From positions 217,872-281,871 of the forward strand of contig PGZL01000002.1 of assembly GCA_002840095.1 (NCBI GenBank): a stretch of DNA of 64,000 bases. The letters are read 5' to 3'. A program made the translations under genes and the position numbers. Origin of the DNA: Gammaproteobacteria bacterium HGW-Gammaproteobacteria-1 (GTDB lineage: Bacteria > Pseudomonadota > Gammaproteobacteria > Thiohalomonadales > Thiohalomonadaceae). The notes under the pieces were generated by a model. That model searched no databases, was not told the origin of the DNA, and saw only the letters and a program-made list of their open reading frames with translations. Shown here piece after piece: positions 1 through 8,529 of the stretch; the stretch's first letter is position 1; every line of letters begins with the position of its first letter.

Positions 1-387
1 GCGGCCCAGGGGTTCGGGAATGCGGAAGCGGTTCGGGGCCAGTGCGGTATCAGGCAGGAAGCGGGCAAACCAGAGACGGTTGTGAAACGTGGGGCTGAGT
101 ACCGGCAGGTAGCAGTGCTTGCCCATGGCCCAGGCGCGCTCGATGAGCGGCATCAGGTCCATCTCGCCGTCGTTGGCGAGGTAAAAGGCGATGTGCCGGC
201 TGCGCAGGAACAGCGTGGAGTTGCCCAGTTGCCGCGCCAGGGCGCGGGCGGCCTGGCGGGCCTCTGCGCGCGACAGTGCCCGGCGCCGGCGGCGCATCTG
301 GCGGCGGATGTCGTCGCGGGATGTAGGGGGAACGGACGGGGTGGGGGCAAGGCTGGGAGAGAAGGTATCGGGCGTTGTTGTGACCAT
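1..387 (-). CDS. fthC: 5-formyltetrahydrofolate cyclo-ligase, 3' end outside the window
   Basis: Enzyme of one-carbon metabolism that converts 5-formyl-THF to 5,10-methenyl-THF using ATP. The 129 visible codons start at the ATG at 387. An Arg-rich N-terminal helix (DDIRRQMRRRRRALS) is followed by RQLGNSTLFLRSRHIAFYLA and NDGEMDLMPLIERAW, which are typical of the family; the C-terminal third lies beyond position 1. It is directly downstream of the 6S RNA gene, the arrangement found in many gammaproteobacteria (ssrS-ygfA in E. coli), so it is probably cotranscribed with 6S RNA. The visible part is intact. Confidence 0.88.
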   Translation of the reverse strand, partial: MVTTTPDTFSPSLAPTPSVPPTSRDDIRRQMRRRRRALSRAEARQAARALARQLGNSTLFLRSRHIAFYLANDGEMDLMPLIERAWAMGKHCYLPVLSPTFHNRLWFARFLPDTALAPNRFRIPEPLGR

Positions 388-417
388 CTCACGCGCTCAT
401 GTCTTGCGGCGGACAAT

Positions 418-613
418 AAAGAGGGTGCCCTCCGCCTGGGCCGTCGTCGCTGTTGCTCCTTGAACCCATTGGCTCAAGTGGGGAGGCCGGTCGATGCATC
501 AGGCTTTCCGCAGCACGGACATGCACACAACACCGTCGCAGCAACCCCGGGGGTGTGATTATCGGCTCAAGAAATCCCCAGCGACTAACGAACCCTGCAG
601 GGGGCACCCATAT
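418..613 (-). ncRNA. ssrS: 6S RNA (RNA polymerase-binding regulatory RNA)
   Basis: 6S RNA binds the sigma-70 RNA polymerase holoenzyme and lowers transcription in stationary phase. Seen on the minus strand: the ends pair (GGGTGCCC near 609-602 with GGGCACCC near 428-421), CTTGAGCCGATAATCACACC resembles the CTGAGCCGATATTTCATACC segment of E. coli 6S, and CTTGAGCCAATGGGTTCAAGGA matches the 3' stem. The position between zapA and fthC is the conserved gammaproteobacterial locus. Ends are estimated from the pairing and may be off by several bases. The predicted length of about 195 nt is near the 184 nt of E. coli. Confidence 0.87.
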
Positions 614-648
614 CTGACTCGTGGATGCTGCAGGAAAATTTTTCGGGA

Positions 649-969
649 CTACAGCTTGAGCTGGCGGTCTTCGCTCTCCAGGGCGCTTTCGATGCGCTCC
701 TGCAGGCGGCGCAGACGCCGTCCCGTGTCACCAGTATAGCCGCTTCCCTGTTGCCTTTGCTGCAGCAGCTCGTGAGTAATATTCAGCGCTGCGAGCACGG
801 CGATGCGCTCGCTGCCGATGACCTTGCCGCTGCTGCGGATATCGCGCATCTTGTCGTTGAGGACGCGTGCCGATTCGATCAGCCCGTCGCGTTCCTCCGC
901 CGGACAGGCGATGGTGTATTCCTTGTCCAGGATACGCACCGGTACCTGGAGTATGTCCTTGGTGGCCAT
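649..969 (-). CDS. zapA: Cell division protein ZapA
   Basis: ZapA binds FtsZ and cross-links protofilaments at the Z-ring. The 106-residue protein has the compact N-terminal domain (VPVRILDKEYTIACPAEER) and a C-terminal coiled coil from about residue 70 (ITHELLQQRQQG onward), as in the family. Its start lies one base downstream of the stop of the 69-residue coiled-coil gene, so the two are translationally coupled. The 6S RNA gene follows about 36 bp downstream. Confidence 0.92.
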   Translation of the reverse strand: MATKDILQVPVRILDKEYTIACPAEERDGLIESARVLNDKMRDIRSSGKVIGSERIAVLAALNITHELLQQRQQGSGYTGDTGRRLRRLQERIESALESEDRQLKL

Positions 970-970
970 C

Positions 971-1180
971 TCAGCCCTGCTCCATCGCCTTGATGCGGTG
1001 AATCATCGCCTCTACCCGCGTGCGCGCCAACTCGGTTTTTTCCAGCAGCCTGGCGCGCTCGCTCAGCAGCGACGATTGCTGCTCCCGCAGGGACAGGTTT
1101 TCGTCGCGCAGCCGGTCCACGGCACGGATGAGTTCATCCACGCGGCGTTCCAGCAGGCTGATGTCCAGTTCGTCCTTCAT
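971..1180 (-). CDS. ZapB-like coiled-coil protein (TIGR02449-type)
   Basis: The 69-residue protein is almost wholly coiled coil: LLERRVDELIRAVDRLRDEN followed by further heptads and a basic C-terminus. Such proteins sit immediately upstream of zapA in many gammaproteobacteria and are described as ZapB-like cell-division proteins. A role in the Z-ring is inferred from position and coiled-coil nature, not from a diagnostic motif. It is the first gene of the unit read from the promoter at 1243-1271. Confidence 0.8.
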   Translation of the reverse strand: MKDELDISLLERRVDELIRAVDRLRDENLSLREQQSSLLSERARLLEKTELARTRVEAMIHRIKAMEQG

Positions 1181-1242
1181 GGTCGACAGGCGGTGTTGGG
1201 TCCGTGAGTTTGGGCGCGGCCGGCGGCCGCAAAAGCGAATCC

Positions 1243-1271
1243 ACTATAGAGCGGCGACCCTGAGCGGTCAA
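1243..1271 (-). promoter_or_regulatory. Sigma-70 promoter for the zapB-like/zapA/ssrS unit
   Basis: On the minus strand TTGACC (1271-1266) and TATAGT (1248-1243) are separated by exactly 17 bp, a near-consensus sigma-70 promoter. Transcription would begin near 1236, about 55 bp before the start codon at 1180. Confidence 0.7.
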
Positions 1272-1292
1272 TCTTGCACAGTATGCGGGGTG

Positions 1293-1319
1293 TTGCCGCT
1301 ACGGTGTCGGTGCTACGAT
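1293..1319 (+). promoter_or_regulatory. Possible promoter for ygfB-pepP
   Basis: TTGCCG (1293-1298) and TACGAT (1314-1319) lie upstream of ygfB, but the 15-bp spacer is short. This is a weak prediction from motif and position only. Confidence 0.3.
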
Positions 1320-1353
1320 CTTCGGCACTGCCCGTACTTCCCCCGGAGAGATC

Positions 1354-1929
1354 ATGAGTGAAAACCCCAATGACGCCATCGCCCTCGTGGACGCTGCCCT
1401 GCGCCGCCTCGGGGTCGAGATGGGCGTCACCGAATGTCACGGCATGCTCGCCGGCCTGCTGGTTGCCGGCAAGAGCCTGACGCGCGAGCAGTGGCTGGGC
1501 CATGTGGCGCCCGATCTGGCGGCAGGCGATGTCCTGGCCCAGGAGGCGGGCGACACGCTGGAAGGCCTGCGTCAGGCCGTGGTGGCCCAGCTCAATGATC
1601 CGATGCTGGACTTCCAGCCCCTGCTGCCTGCGGACGACGAGCCGCTGGCGCAGCGGGTGGAGGCGCTGGGGGAATGGTGCCAGGGCTTTCTGCTCGGCAT
1701 GAGTCTCGGCGGCCTGAAGGATGTGGCCAAGTTGCCCGGTGACAGCGGTGAAGCCTTGCGCGATCTGGTGCAGCTGTCCCGTGCCGGAAGTTACGACGTG
1801 GGGGACGATGAGGAGGACGAAACCGCCTACTCGGAGTTGCTGGAATATGTGCGCACGGCGGTGTTGCTGGTGAATGAGGAGCTGAATCCCACCCGCGCCG
1901 CACCCCAGATGGAACCGACCCTGCACTGA
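1354..1929 (+). CDS. ygfB: UPF0149 family protein YgfB
   Basis: All-helical protein of 191 residues. The N-terminal TECHGMLAGLLVAGK and the middle GFLLGMSLGG segment match the UPF0149/YgfB family, whose E. coli and Pseudomonas members sit upstream of pepP-ubiH. In Pseudomonas aeruginosa YgfB has been linked to control of ampDh3 and beta-lactam resistance; here only family membership is supported. A GGAGAG ribosome-binding site lies just before the ATG. It is separated from pepP by 1 bp, so the two are coupled. Confidence 0.88.
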   Translation: MSENPNDAIALVDAALRRLGVEMGVTECHGMLAGLLVAGKSLTREQWLGHVAPDLAAGDVLAQEAGDTLEGLRQAVVAQLNDPMLDFQPLLPADDEPLAQRVEALGEWCQGFLLGMSLGGLKDVAKLPGDSGEALRDLVQLSRAGSYDVGDDEEDETAYSELLEYVRTAVLLVNEELNPTRAAPQMEPTLH

Positions 1930-1930
1930 C

Positions 1931-3241
1931 ATGAACCGGACCGAATTTGCCAAACGACGCAAACGCCTGATGCAGGCCATGGGCACGGACGCCATCGCCA
2001 TCCTGCCTACGGCGCAGGAGCGTATCCGCAGCCGCGACACCGAATACCACTTTCGCGCCGACAGCGACTTTTACTACCTGACCGGCTTTCCCGAACCCGA
2101 AGCGGTGGCGGTGCTGATCCCCGGCCGCGCCCATGGCGAGTTCCTGCTGTTCTGCCGCGAGAAGGATCCGGAGATGGAAACCTGGCACGGCCGCCGCGCC
2201 GGGCTGGAGGGCGCGCAGGAACTGTACGGCGCCGACGACGCCTTTCCCATGGCGGATATTGATGAAATCCTGCCGGGCCTGCTGGAGAACAAGGATCGGG
2301 TCTACTACACCATGGGCGCGCACCGCGATTTCGATCGCCAGGTGATGGACTGGATCAACGCCTTGCGCAAGAAGTCGCGCGCCGGCGTGCACACGCCGGG
2401 CGAGTTCGTGGCCCTGGATCACCTGCTGCACGACATGCGCCTGTACAAGAGCGCCGCCGAGGCCGCGGCGATGCGCAAGGCGGCGAAAATATCCAGCCAG
2501 GCCCATCTGCGGGCCATGCGCGCCTGCCGCCCCGGCGTGCAGGAATACCAGCTGGAGGCGGATATCCTGCACGAGTTCATGATGCACGGCGCGCGCTTCC
2601 CCTCCTACAACTCCATCGTCGGCGGCGGCGCCAACGGCTGCATCCTGCACTACACCGAAAACAGCGATGAACTGCGCGACGGTGATCTGGTGCTCATCGA
2701 CGCCGGCTGCGAATACGACTATTACGCCGCCGACATCACCCGTACCTTCCCGGTCAACGGCAAGTTCTCGCCCGAACAGCGTGCGCTGTACGACCTCGTG
2801 CTGGAGGCCAATCATGCCGCCATCGAACAGGTCCGGCCGGGCAATCACTGGAACCAGCCCCATGAGGCGGCGGTGAAGGTGCTGACCCAGGGACTGGTGA
2901 AGCTGGGCCTGCTCAAGGGACGGGTGAGCCAGTTGATCAAGGATCAGGCCTACCGCAGGTTCTATATGCACCGCACCGGCCACTGGCTGGGCATGGATGT
3001 GCATGACGTGGGCGAATACAAGGTGGGCGAGGAGTGGCGCGTGCTGGAGCCGGGCATGGTGCTCACCATCGAGCCGGGCCTGTACATCAGCCCGGGCAAG
3101 GGTGTGGCCAAGAAATGGCACAACATCGGCATCCGCATCGAGGACGACGTGCTGGTCACGAAATCGGGCCATGAGGTGCTGACCCGGGATGCGATCAAGG
3201 ATGCCGATGAGATTGAGGCGTGGATGGGGGGAGGAAAGTGA
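1931..3241 (+). CDS. pepP: Xaa-Pro aminopeptidase PepP (aminopeptidase P)
   Basis: Dimanganese pita-bread peptidase that removes N-terminal residues preceding proline. The 436-residue length equals the family norm. The N-terminal domain begins [13 protein letters not shown]. The metal ligands are visible: D257 ([10 protein letters not shown]), D268 (DITRTF), H351 ([10 protein letters not shown]), E381 (EPGLYIS) and E404 (RIEDDV). It is in an operon with ygfB and ubiH. The stop codon TGA (3239-3241) is also the first three bases of the first heptamer of the hairpin repeat that follows. Confidence 0.96.
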   Translation: MNRTEFAKRRKRLMQAMGTDAIAILPTAQERIRSRDTEYHFRADSDFYYLTGFPEPEAVAVLIPGRAHGEFLLFCREKDPEMETWHGRRAGLEGAQELYGADDAFPMADIDEILPGLLENKDRVYYTMGAHRDFDRQVMDWINALRKKSRAGVHTPGEFVALDHLLHDMRLYKSAAEAAAMRKAAKISSQAHLRAMRACRPGVQEYQLEADILHEFMMHGARFPSYNSIVGGGANGCILHYTENSDELRDGDLVLIDAGCEYDYYAADITRTFPVNGKFSPEQRALYDLVLEANHAAIEQVRPGNHWNQPHEAAVKVLTQGLVKLGLLKGRVSQLIKDQAYRRFYMHRTGHWLGMDVHDVGEYKVGEEWRVLEPGMVLTIEPGLYISPGKGVAKKWHNIGIRIEDDVLVTKSGHEVLTRDAIKDADEIEAWMGGGK

Positions 3242-3311
3242 CAAGTTACAAGTGGCAAGTTGCAAGAAAACCCTCTTGTCACTTGCGACTTGTCACTTGT
3301 AACTTGCAACT
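3238..3311. repeat. Heptamer hairpin element, CAAG family
   Basis: The left arm has four 7-bp units of form NNRCAAG (TGACAAG, TTACAAG, TGGCAAG, TTGCAAG). The right arm has five units of form CTTGYNA (CTTGTCA, CTTGCGA, CTTGTCA, CTTGTAA, CTTGCAA). A 6-9 bp centre separates the arms, which are reverse complements. It fills the pepP-ubiH gap, contains the pepP stop codon, and ends at the ubiH start codon. No ORF is encoded. Confidence 0.85.
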
Positions 3312-4625
3312 ATGACTTACGACATTGCCATCATCGGCGGCGGCATGGCCGGCGCCAGCCTGGCGCTGGCGCTGAAGGAGTTGCCGTTGTCCATCGCCCT
3401 GGTGGAGGCGGTGCCGTTCGAGTCGGCGGCGCAGCCCGCCTTCGATGCCCGCGCCATCGCCCTGGCGGCCGGCTCGCAGCGCATATTGCAGGCCATGGGC
3501 GTATGGCCGGCGCTGGCGGCGCGCGGCGTCACCGCCATCGAGCACATTCACGTGTCCGAGCGCGGCGGTTTCGGCAGCGCGCGGCTGGAGGCGGCAGAAG
3601 AGAATGTGGCCGCCCTCGGTTACGTGGCGGAGGGACGCGTCATCGGCGCGGCGCTCACCGCGGCGCTGGCGCAGTGTCCCAATGTCGAACTGTTGTGCCC
3701 CGCCGAGCTGGCTGCCGTGCAGGTGGCCGGCGACGCGGCCGACATCCAGCTCAGCCATGGCGGCGCAGTGCGTAACCTGCGCGCGCGCCTGTTGGTGGCG
3801 GCCGACGGCGGGCGTTCCACCGTGCGCGAGCAGGTAGGCGCGCCGACCTGGGAACTGGGCTATGGCCAGACCGCGGTGATCGCCACCGTCACCACCGATC
3901 GTCCCCACGGCAACACCGCCTATGAGCGTTTCACCGACACCGGCCCGCTGGCCCTGCTGCCCTGCGATCCGCCGGCCGATGGCGATGCTGCGCTGCATGG
4001 CCGACGCTGGTCGCTGGTGTGGACGGTGCGCGACGGTCAGGTGGATGAGATGCTGGCGCTGGACGATGCGGAGTTCCTGCGGCGGCTGCAACAACGTTTC
4101 GGTTACCGGGCCGGGCGTTTCGTGCGCGCCTCGGAGCGGCATGCCTATCCGCTGGCCCTGCGCTTCGTGCGCGAGGCGGCGGGCGAGCGCATCGCCTACA
4201 TCGGCAACGCCGCCCACGCCATCCACCCGGTGGCCGGCCAGGGCTTCAATCTCGGCCTGCGCGACGTGGCGGCACTGGCCCAGGTGATCGCCGGCGCCGT
4301 GGGGCGCGGCGCCGACATCGGCCGCCTGGCGGTGCTCAAGGACTATGCCGCCTGGCGCCGTCCCGATTATCTGCGCACCGCCGCTTTTACCGACGGCCTG
4401 GTGCGCACCTACTCCAACAACCTGCCGCCGCTGAAACTGGCGCGCAACCTCGGCCTGCTGGCCCTGGACGCCCTGCCGCCGCTCAAGCATCTGCTGGCGC
4501 GGCAGTCCATGGGGCTGGTCGGCCATCTGCCGCGCTTGGCCTGCGGGCTGGCGGTGACGCCGCCGCCCGCAGTTACGAGTTTCGAGTTTCGAGTTTCGAA
4601 AACCACAGGCAGCGGGGAGTCGTAA
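3312..4625 (+). CDS. ubiH: 2-octaprenyl-6-methoxyphenol hydroxylase UbiH (ubiquinone biosynthesis)
   Basis: FAD-dependent monooxygenase of the UbiH/UbiI/UbiF family that hydroxylates the ubiquinone ring. Seen: N-terminal Rossmann motif DIAIIGGGMAGASLALAL, the ADGGRSTVREQ segment, and the C-terminal FAD motif GNAAHAIHPVAGQGFNLGLRD. At 437 residues it is longer than E. coli UbiH (392). The last ~15 residues (SFEFRVSK onward) are encoded by the repeat element between ubiH and ubiI, so they are probably not functional. UbiH rather than UbiI is assigned from order after pepP, as in E. coli. Confidence 0.9.
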   Translation: MTYDIAIIGGGMAGASLALALKELPLSIALVEAVPFESAAQPAFDARAIALAAGSQRILQAMGVWPALAARGVTAIEHIHVSERGGFGSARLEAAEENVAALGYVAEGRVIGAALTAALAQCPNVELLCPAELAAVQVAGDAADIQLSHGGAVRNLRARLLVAADGGRSTVREQVGAPTWELGYGQTAVIATVTTDRPHGNTAYERFTDTGPLALLPCDPPADGDAALHGRRWSLVWTVRDGQVDEMLALDDAEFLRRLQQRFGYRAGRFVRASERHAYPLALRFVREAAGERIAYIGNAAHAIHPVAGQGFNLGLRDVAALAQVIAGAVGRGADIGRLAVLKDYAAWRRPDYLRTAAFTDGLVRTYSNNLPPLKLARNLGLLALDALPPLKHLLARQSMGLVGHLPRLACGLAVTPPPAVTSFEFRVSKTTGSGES

Positions 4626-4675
4626 CGCATGGACCATCAGACCGAAACCCGAAACCCGAAACTCGAAACTGCAAC
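4571..4675. repeat. Heptamer hairpin element spanning the ubiH-ubiI junction
   Basis: First arm, 4571-4599: units of CGAGTTT. Second arm, 4640-4675: units YCGAAAC (CCGAAAC three times, then TCGAAAC). The second arm is the reverse complement of the first over about 30 bp with few mismatches. Between the arms lie the ubiH stop (4623-4625) and the ubiI start (4629). The first arm is translated as the UbiH C-terminus and the second as the UbiI N-terminus. Confidence 0.85.
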
Positions 4676-5876
4676 GTATGACGTTGCGATCATCGGCGGC
4701 GGCATGGTCGGTGCCACGCTGGCCTGTGCCCTGGGTGGTTCGAAACTGCGTGTGGCGGTGGTGGAACCGGTGGCCGCGCCGCGCCACTTTCCGGCCGGCG
4801 ATTTCGACATCCGCGTCAGCGCCATCACCCGTGCCACGCAGAATGTCTTTGCCGCCGTCGGTGCCTGGGACGGCATGCTGGAGCGGCGGGTGCAGCCCTA
4901 CCAGGCCATGCACGTGTGGGATGCGCTGGGCAGCGGTTCCATTCATTTCGACTGCACCGAACTGGGCGAGCCGGATCTGGGCCACATCGTCGAGAACCGC
5001 GTGATCCTGGCGGCACTGCTGGATCGCATGGGCAGTTTCGGCAACATCGATTTTCTCTGCCCCGCCGGCGCCACCGGCATGCAGCTGGGAGAGGATGCGG
5101 CGCAGCTGTTCCTGGCCGATGGCCGCACCGTCGAGGCGAAGTTGCTGGTCGGTACCGACGGCACCACCTCCTGGGTGCGCGAGCAGGCAGGCATCGACAC
5201 CACCGGCTGGGCCTATGATCAGAGTGCGGTGGTGGCCACGATGAAAACCTCGCAACATCACCAGGATGCCGCCTGGCAGCGCTTCCTGCCCAGCGGCCCG
5301 CTGGCCTTTCTGCCGCTGCCCGGCGGTTACAGTTCCATCGTCTGGTCCACCGGCCATGAGCGGGCCGAGGCCCTGTGTCACATGCCGGCGTCGCAATTCC
5401 TCGACGAGTTGCAGCTCGCCTTTGGCGATGCCCTGGGACGGATGGAGTCGGTCGGTCCGCGCGGTGCCTATCCGCTGCGCCTGCAGCATGCCGACGCCTA
5501 TGTGCGGCCGCGCCTGGCCCTCGCCGGCAATGCCGCCCACACCCTGCACCCGCTGGCCGGGCAGGGACTGAACATCGGCGTGCTGGACGCGGCGGCGCTG
5601 GCCGAGGTGCTGCTGGGCGCGGGGCGCCGGGACGTGGGCAGCCTGCCGCTGCTGCGCCGCTACGAACGCTGGCGCAAGGGCGACAACATCGCCATGCTGG
5701 CGGCGATGGACGGCTTCAAGCGTGTGTTCAGCAACGATGCGGCGCCGCTGGCCCGGTTGCGCAGCGCCGGGCTGGCGCTGGCCGATCGGCTCGGCCCGGT
5801 GAAGAATTTCTTCGTGCGCCGCGGCATGGGGCTGGCCGGCGATCTGCCCGGGTTGGCGCGCACGCCACCCCCTTGA
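4629..5876 (+). CDS. ubiI: UbiI/VisC-family ubiquinone hydroxylase
   Basis: Second flavin hydroxylase of ubiquinone synthesis, paralogous to the upstream gene. Seen: VAIIGGGMVGATLACAL, GTDGTTSWVREQAG and GNAAHTLHPLAGQGLNIGVLD. The 415 residues fit the family. The only in-frame ATG is at 4629, so the first ~16 residues (DHQTETRNPKLET) come from the repeat arm and the conserved fold begins at TYDVAIIGGG. It might instead be UbiF or UbiM; family membership is secure but the hydroxylation position is not. Confidence 0.87.
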   Translation: MDHQTETRNPKLETATYDVAIIGGGMVGATLACALGGSKLRVAVVEPVAAPRHFPAGDFDIRVSAITRATQNVFAAVGAWDGMLERRVQPYQAMHVWDALGSGSIHFDCTELGEPDLGHIVENRVILAALLDRMGSFGNIDFLCPAGATGMQLGEDAAQLFLADGRTVEAKLLVGTDGTTSWVREQAGIDTTGWAYDQSAVVATMKTSQHHQDAAWQRFLPSGPLAFLPLPGGYSSIVWSTGHERAEALCHMPASQFLDELQLAFGDALGRMESVGPRGAYPLRLQHADAYVRPRLALAGNAAHTLHPLAGQGLNIGVLDAAALAEVLLGAGRRDVGSLPLLRRYERWRKGDNIAMLAAMDGFKRVFSNDAAPLARLRSAGLALADRLGPVKNFFVRRGMGLAGDLPGLARTPPP

Positions 5877-5894
5877 ACCGGAAGAGGACGGGAC

Positions 5895-7229
5895 ATGCCC
5901 AGACACGCGTCGTTCAAGCTGTTGCCGTTCTTCTCCATCACCAGCCTGCTGGGCATTGTCGCCGCGGCGGTGCTGGTGACCCTGCTGCATCGCCAGACCG
6001 CCATTGCGGCCCTGGTGGATTTGGGCGAGCGGCAGAACATCGCCCTGGCGCAGACGGCGCTGAATTCGGTGCACGACCGGCTGAGTGACTATCTGCGCCG
6101 CGCCAACGACGGCGCGCGCGCCGCCACCCCCGAAGTGGATGCGCTGGAGGCGGCGCTCAATATCGTGCTGCGCGCCACCGGCGTGGTGCGCATCAAGGTT
6201 TACTGCCGCGACGGTACCGTGGCGTTCTCCACCAAGCGCAGCCAGATCGGCCGCGATCAGAGTGACAACCCGGCTTTCATCCAGGCGCTGCGCGGGGAGA
6301 TCGCCAGCAAGCTGATCTACCGCGACACCTTCAACTATTTCGATCAGGACACCGAAGAGGACAACCTGATCCAGACCTACGTGCCGGTGGACGAGGGGAC
6401 TGCCGGTACGCCGCTGGGCGTGTTCGAGATCTATACCGACGTCAATCCGCTGGTGCATGACATTTCCCGCATGGAGCTGCTCATCGTCGCCGGCACCGGC
6501 ATCATTTTTCTCCTGTTGTACGCCCTGCTGCTCACCGTGGTGCATCGTGCCGGCAACATCATTGCCCGCCAGCAGCTCACCATCGCCGATCGCAACAAGA
6601 CCCTGGAGTTGCTCTCGGCCCAGCTGCTCGACGCACAGGAGACGGAACGCAAGCGGGTGGCCTTCGAACTGCACGAGGGCATCGCCCAGACCCTGGCCGC
6701 CATCAAGTTCCAGCTGGAGATCGCCGTGCAGACGGCGGTCATCGACGGCGAGCCGCGCAACACTGGACTGGGGCCGTTGGTAAAAACGGTGCAGGGCGCC
6801 ATCCAGGAGGTGCGTACCATGGCGACGCAGTTGCGCCCGCCCAGTCTCGACGACCTCGGCATCGGCGCCACCCTCGGCTGGCTGTCGCGCCAGCTGTCGG
6901 AGATCTATCCGGACCTTGCCGTCGAGGCGCAGGTCAGCGTCGGCGAGGAACGGATTCCAAAACCATTGCGGGTAATCGTGTACCGCGTGGTGCAGGAGGC
7001 GCTGGCGGCCATGACCCGGCACAACGTCGCGCGGACGATACAGGTGACGCTGAAGGAGTCCGACGGAATGTTGCGGCTGGAAATCACCGATCCCACCATG
7101 TCCCTGGCGGTGCCCCTGGAGCCGGACCTGTCCATCGCCCGCGAACGCATCCTGATGTCCGGCGGCACTTTTGCCACGCAGGCGTCCCCCGCCGGCGGCG
7201 CCGTCCTCTGCGCCGAGTGGGATCTCTGA
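5895..7229 (+). CDS. NarX-type sensor protein with degenerate ATP-binding domain
   Basis: Membrane sensor of 444 residues. It has a TM helix near 11-30, a periplasmic region of about 160 residues resembling a Cache-type sensor (VDALEAALNIVLRATGVVRI), a second TM near 195-217, then a HisKA_3 dimerisation domain with H260 (ERKRVAFELHEGIAQ). The HATPase region begins normally (VVQEAL) but lacks the catalytic Asn: EALAAMTRH stands where kinases have EALxNxxKHA. There is no DxGxGF or GLGL box (ITDPTMSL and LSIARERI instead). It may be a pseudokinase that works with the next gene. The preceding ubi gene ends 18 bp upstream. Confidence 0.85.
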   Translation: MPRHASFKLLPFFSITSLLGIVAAAVLVTLLHRQTAIAALVDLGERQNIALAQTALNSVHDRLSDYLRRANDGARAATPEVDALEAALNIVLRATGVVRIKVYCRDGTVAFSTKRSQIGRDQSDNPAFIQALRGEIASKLIYRDTFNYFDQDTEEDNLIQTYVPVDEGTAGTPLGVFEIYTDVNPLVHDISRMELLIVAGTGIIFLLLYALLLTVVHRAGNIIARQQLTIADRNKTLELLSAQLLDAQETERKRVAFELHEGIAQTLAAIKFQLEIAVQTAVIDGEPRNTGLGPLVKTVQGAIQEVRTMATQLRPPSLDDLGIGATLGWLSRQLSEIYPDLAVEAQVSVGEERIPKPLRVIVYRVVQEALAAMTRHNVARTIQVTLKESDGMLRLEITDPTMSLAVPLEPDLSIARERILMSGGTFATQASPAGGAVLCAEWDL

Positions 7230-7388
7230 CGGCGGATCCTGCGCTCGAATCTACGTTCCCGCCAATGCCATGCCGCCATCGCCTTCGATGAGCATCCTTG
7301 GGTTCAGGGTAAACATTTCACCCGTCACTGGAGTATGGGAAACGACGGCGGGCAGTACGTGCATCTCCGTTGATGCAGGCTGCGGCAT

Positions 7389-7402
7389 GGGGTAAATACC
7401 CC
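7389..7402. promoter_or_regulatory. GGGGTA-AA-TACCCC palindrome upstream of the second kinase
   Basis: A perfect 6+2+6 inverted repeat lies 73 bp before the kinase start codon, in the 245-bp gap between the two sensor genes. It could be an operator for the NarL-type regulator encoded downstream, whose family reads TAC-containing heptamers, but the heptamer orientation differs from the classical 7-2-7 site. I see no ORF in this gap. Confidence 0.3.
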
Positions 7403-7474
7403 CCGGCAGCGGATTGATCGTGGTGGGGGCGGGGGCTTTACTTGCACTGGGCCATCGCGAATGAAGGTATTGTC

Positions 7475-8512
7475 ATGAACAACAGCGTCCAGCAAGGCAT
7501 GGCACGCAAAATTGCCCTGATTGCGGTGCTGTCGGTTGGCTGTGCCGCGTTCCTGGTGTTCGAGGACCTGGCGGAGATCATTTACACCGATGTAGGGGTG
7601 TTTGAACACGCCTCCTTCCGTCATGCCGCGGCGGCGGCCGCGCTGACGCTGCTGGTGTCGATGATGTGGGTGTTCTGGCGCCTCTACACGGACGCCTCCA
7701 ACGAGTTGAACCGGAGGCGGCAGGCCGAAGGCGCGCTGCAAAGGCTGAATCTGGAGCTGGAACAACGCATCACGCAGCGCACGAACCAGCTGCAAAACGA
7801 GTTGGCCGCACGCAATCTGGTCGAACAGCAGTTTCTCGAAAATCAAAGGCAGCTGCGGGCCATGTCCGCCGAAATGTCGATCGTGACCGAGCGGGAGCGG
7901 CACCGCGTTGCCGCCGAGTTGCACGACAATCTCGGTCACACGCTGGCCGTGGTGAGCAATCAGCTCGGCATGCTGCGCACGTCGTGCCCCGGTGAGGCGG
8001 ACAAGGCACGCATGGACAACATCCGGATGCTGGTAAAGGAATCGATCAATTATTCGCGCAATCTCATCGGGCGGTTGAACTCGCCGTTTTTCAGCGGCGT
8101 CTCTTTTCCGTCAGCCGTGGAGTGGATGGCCAACGATATTCTGGAAACCGTCAACATCGAGGTCAGCATGAGTCTGGCGGATCCGCCGGCTCAGATGGGG
8201 GAGGACGTGCGCCTGATTCTCTACAAGGCGCTGGAGGAAACCCTGGTCAACGTGGTGAAGCATGCGGCCGCGCATCATGTGGAGATCAATTTGCGCACGG
8301 CGCCCGGCGACGTGGTGATCGAGGTCAGGGACGACGGCATCGGATTCGATACCGCGACGGTGTCGCGGCATACGGCTGCGGGCCGGTCCGGCCTGGGGCT
8401 GTTCATCCTCAAGGAGCGGCTGGCACTGCTGAGCGGCACCTACGCGATCGCCTCCGCGCCGGGGCGTGGCACCCATGTCACTCTGTCGGTCCCCGTCGCC
8501 GCCCGGGCCTGA
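7475..8512 (+). CDS. NarX/LiaS-type sensor histidine kinase
   Basis: Kinase of 345 residues. TM helices are near 12-30 and 51-69 with only a short extracytoplasmic loop. A coiled coil (about 75-140, NRRRQAEGALQRLNLELEQR) leads to HisKA_3 with H150 (ERHRVAAELHDNLGH). The HATPase domain is intact: N259 in ETLVNVVKHA, DDGIGF at 286-291 and GRSGLGLFILKERL. The ATG at 7475 is chosen because GAAGG precedes it; an upstream TTG at 7442 is in frame. It is followed 17 bp later by the response regulator, its likely partner. Confidence 0.9.
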   Translation: MNNSVQQGMARKIALIAVLSVGCAAFLVFEDLAEIIYTDVGVFEHASFRHAAAAAALTLLVSMMWVFWRLYTDASNELNRRRQAEGALQRLNLELEQRITQRTNQLQNELAARNLVEQQFLENQRQLRAMSAEMSIVTERERHRVAAELHDNLGHTLAVVSNQLGMLRTSCPGEADKARMDNIRMLVKESINYSRNLIGRLNSPFFSGVSFPSAVEWMANDILETVNIEVSMSLADPPAQMGEDVRLILYKALEETLVNVVKHAAAHHVEINLRTAPGDVVIEVRDDGIGFDTATVSRHTAAGRSGLGLFILKERLALLSGTYAIASAPGRGTHVTLSVPVAARA

Positions 8513-8529
8513 GGGGGGAGCGCGTTGCC

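Noticed and set aside
3279-7022. A 1247-residue minus-strand open frame
   Set aside because: It is opposite ubiH, ubiI and the sensor gene, has no conserved motif, and is typical of GC-rich antisense shadow.
7230-7474. tRNA or small gene in the gap between the two sensor genes
   Set aside because: No cloverleaf or conserved TPsiC-like sequence, and no plausible coding frame.
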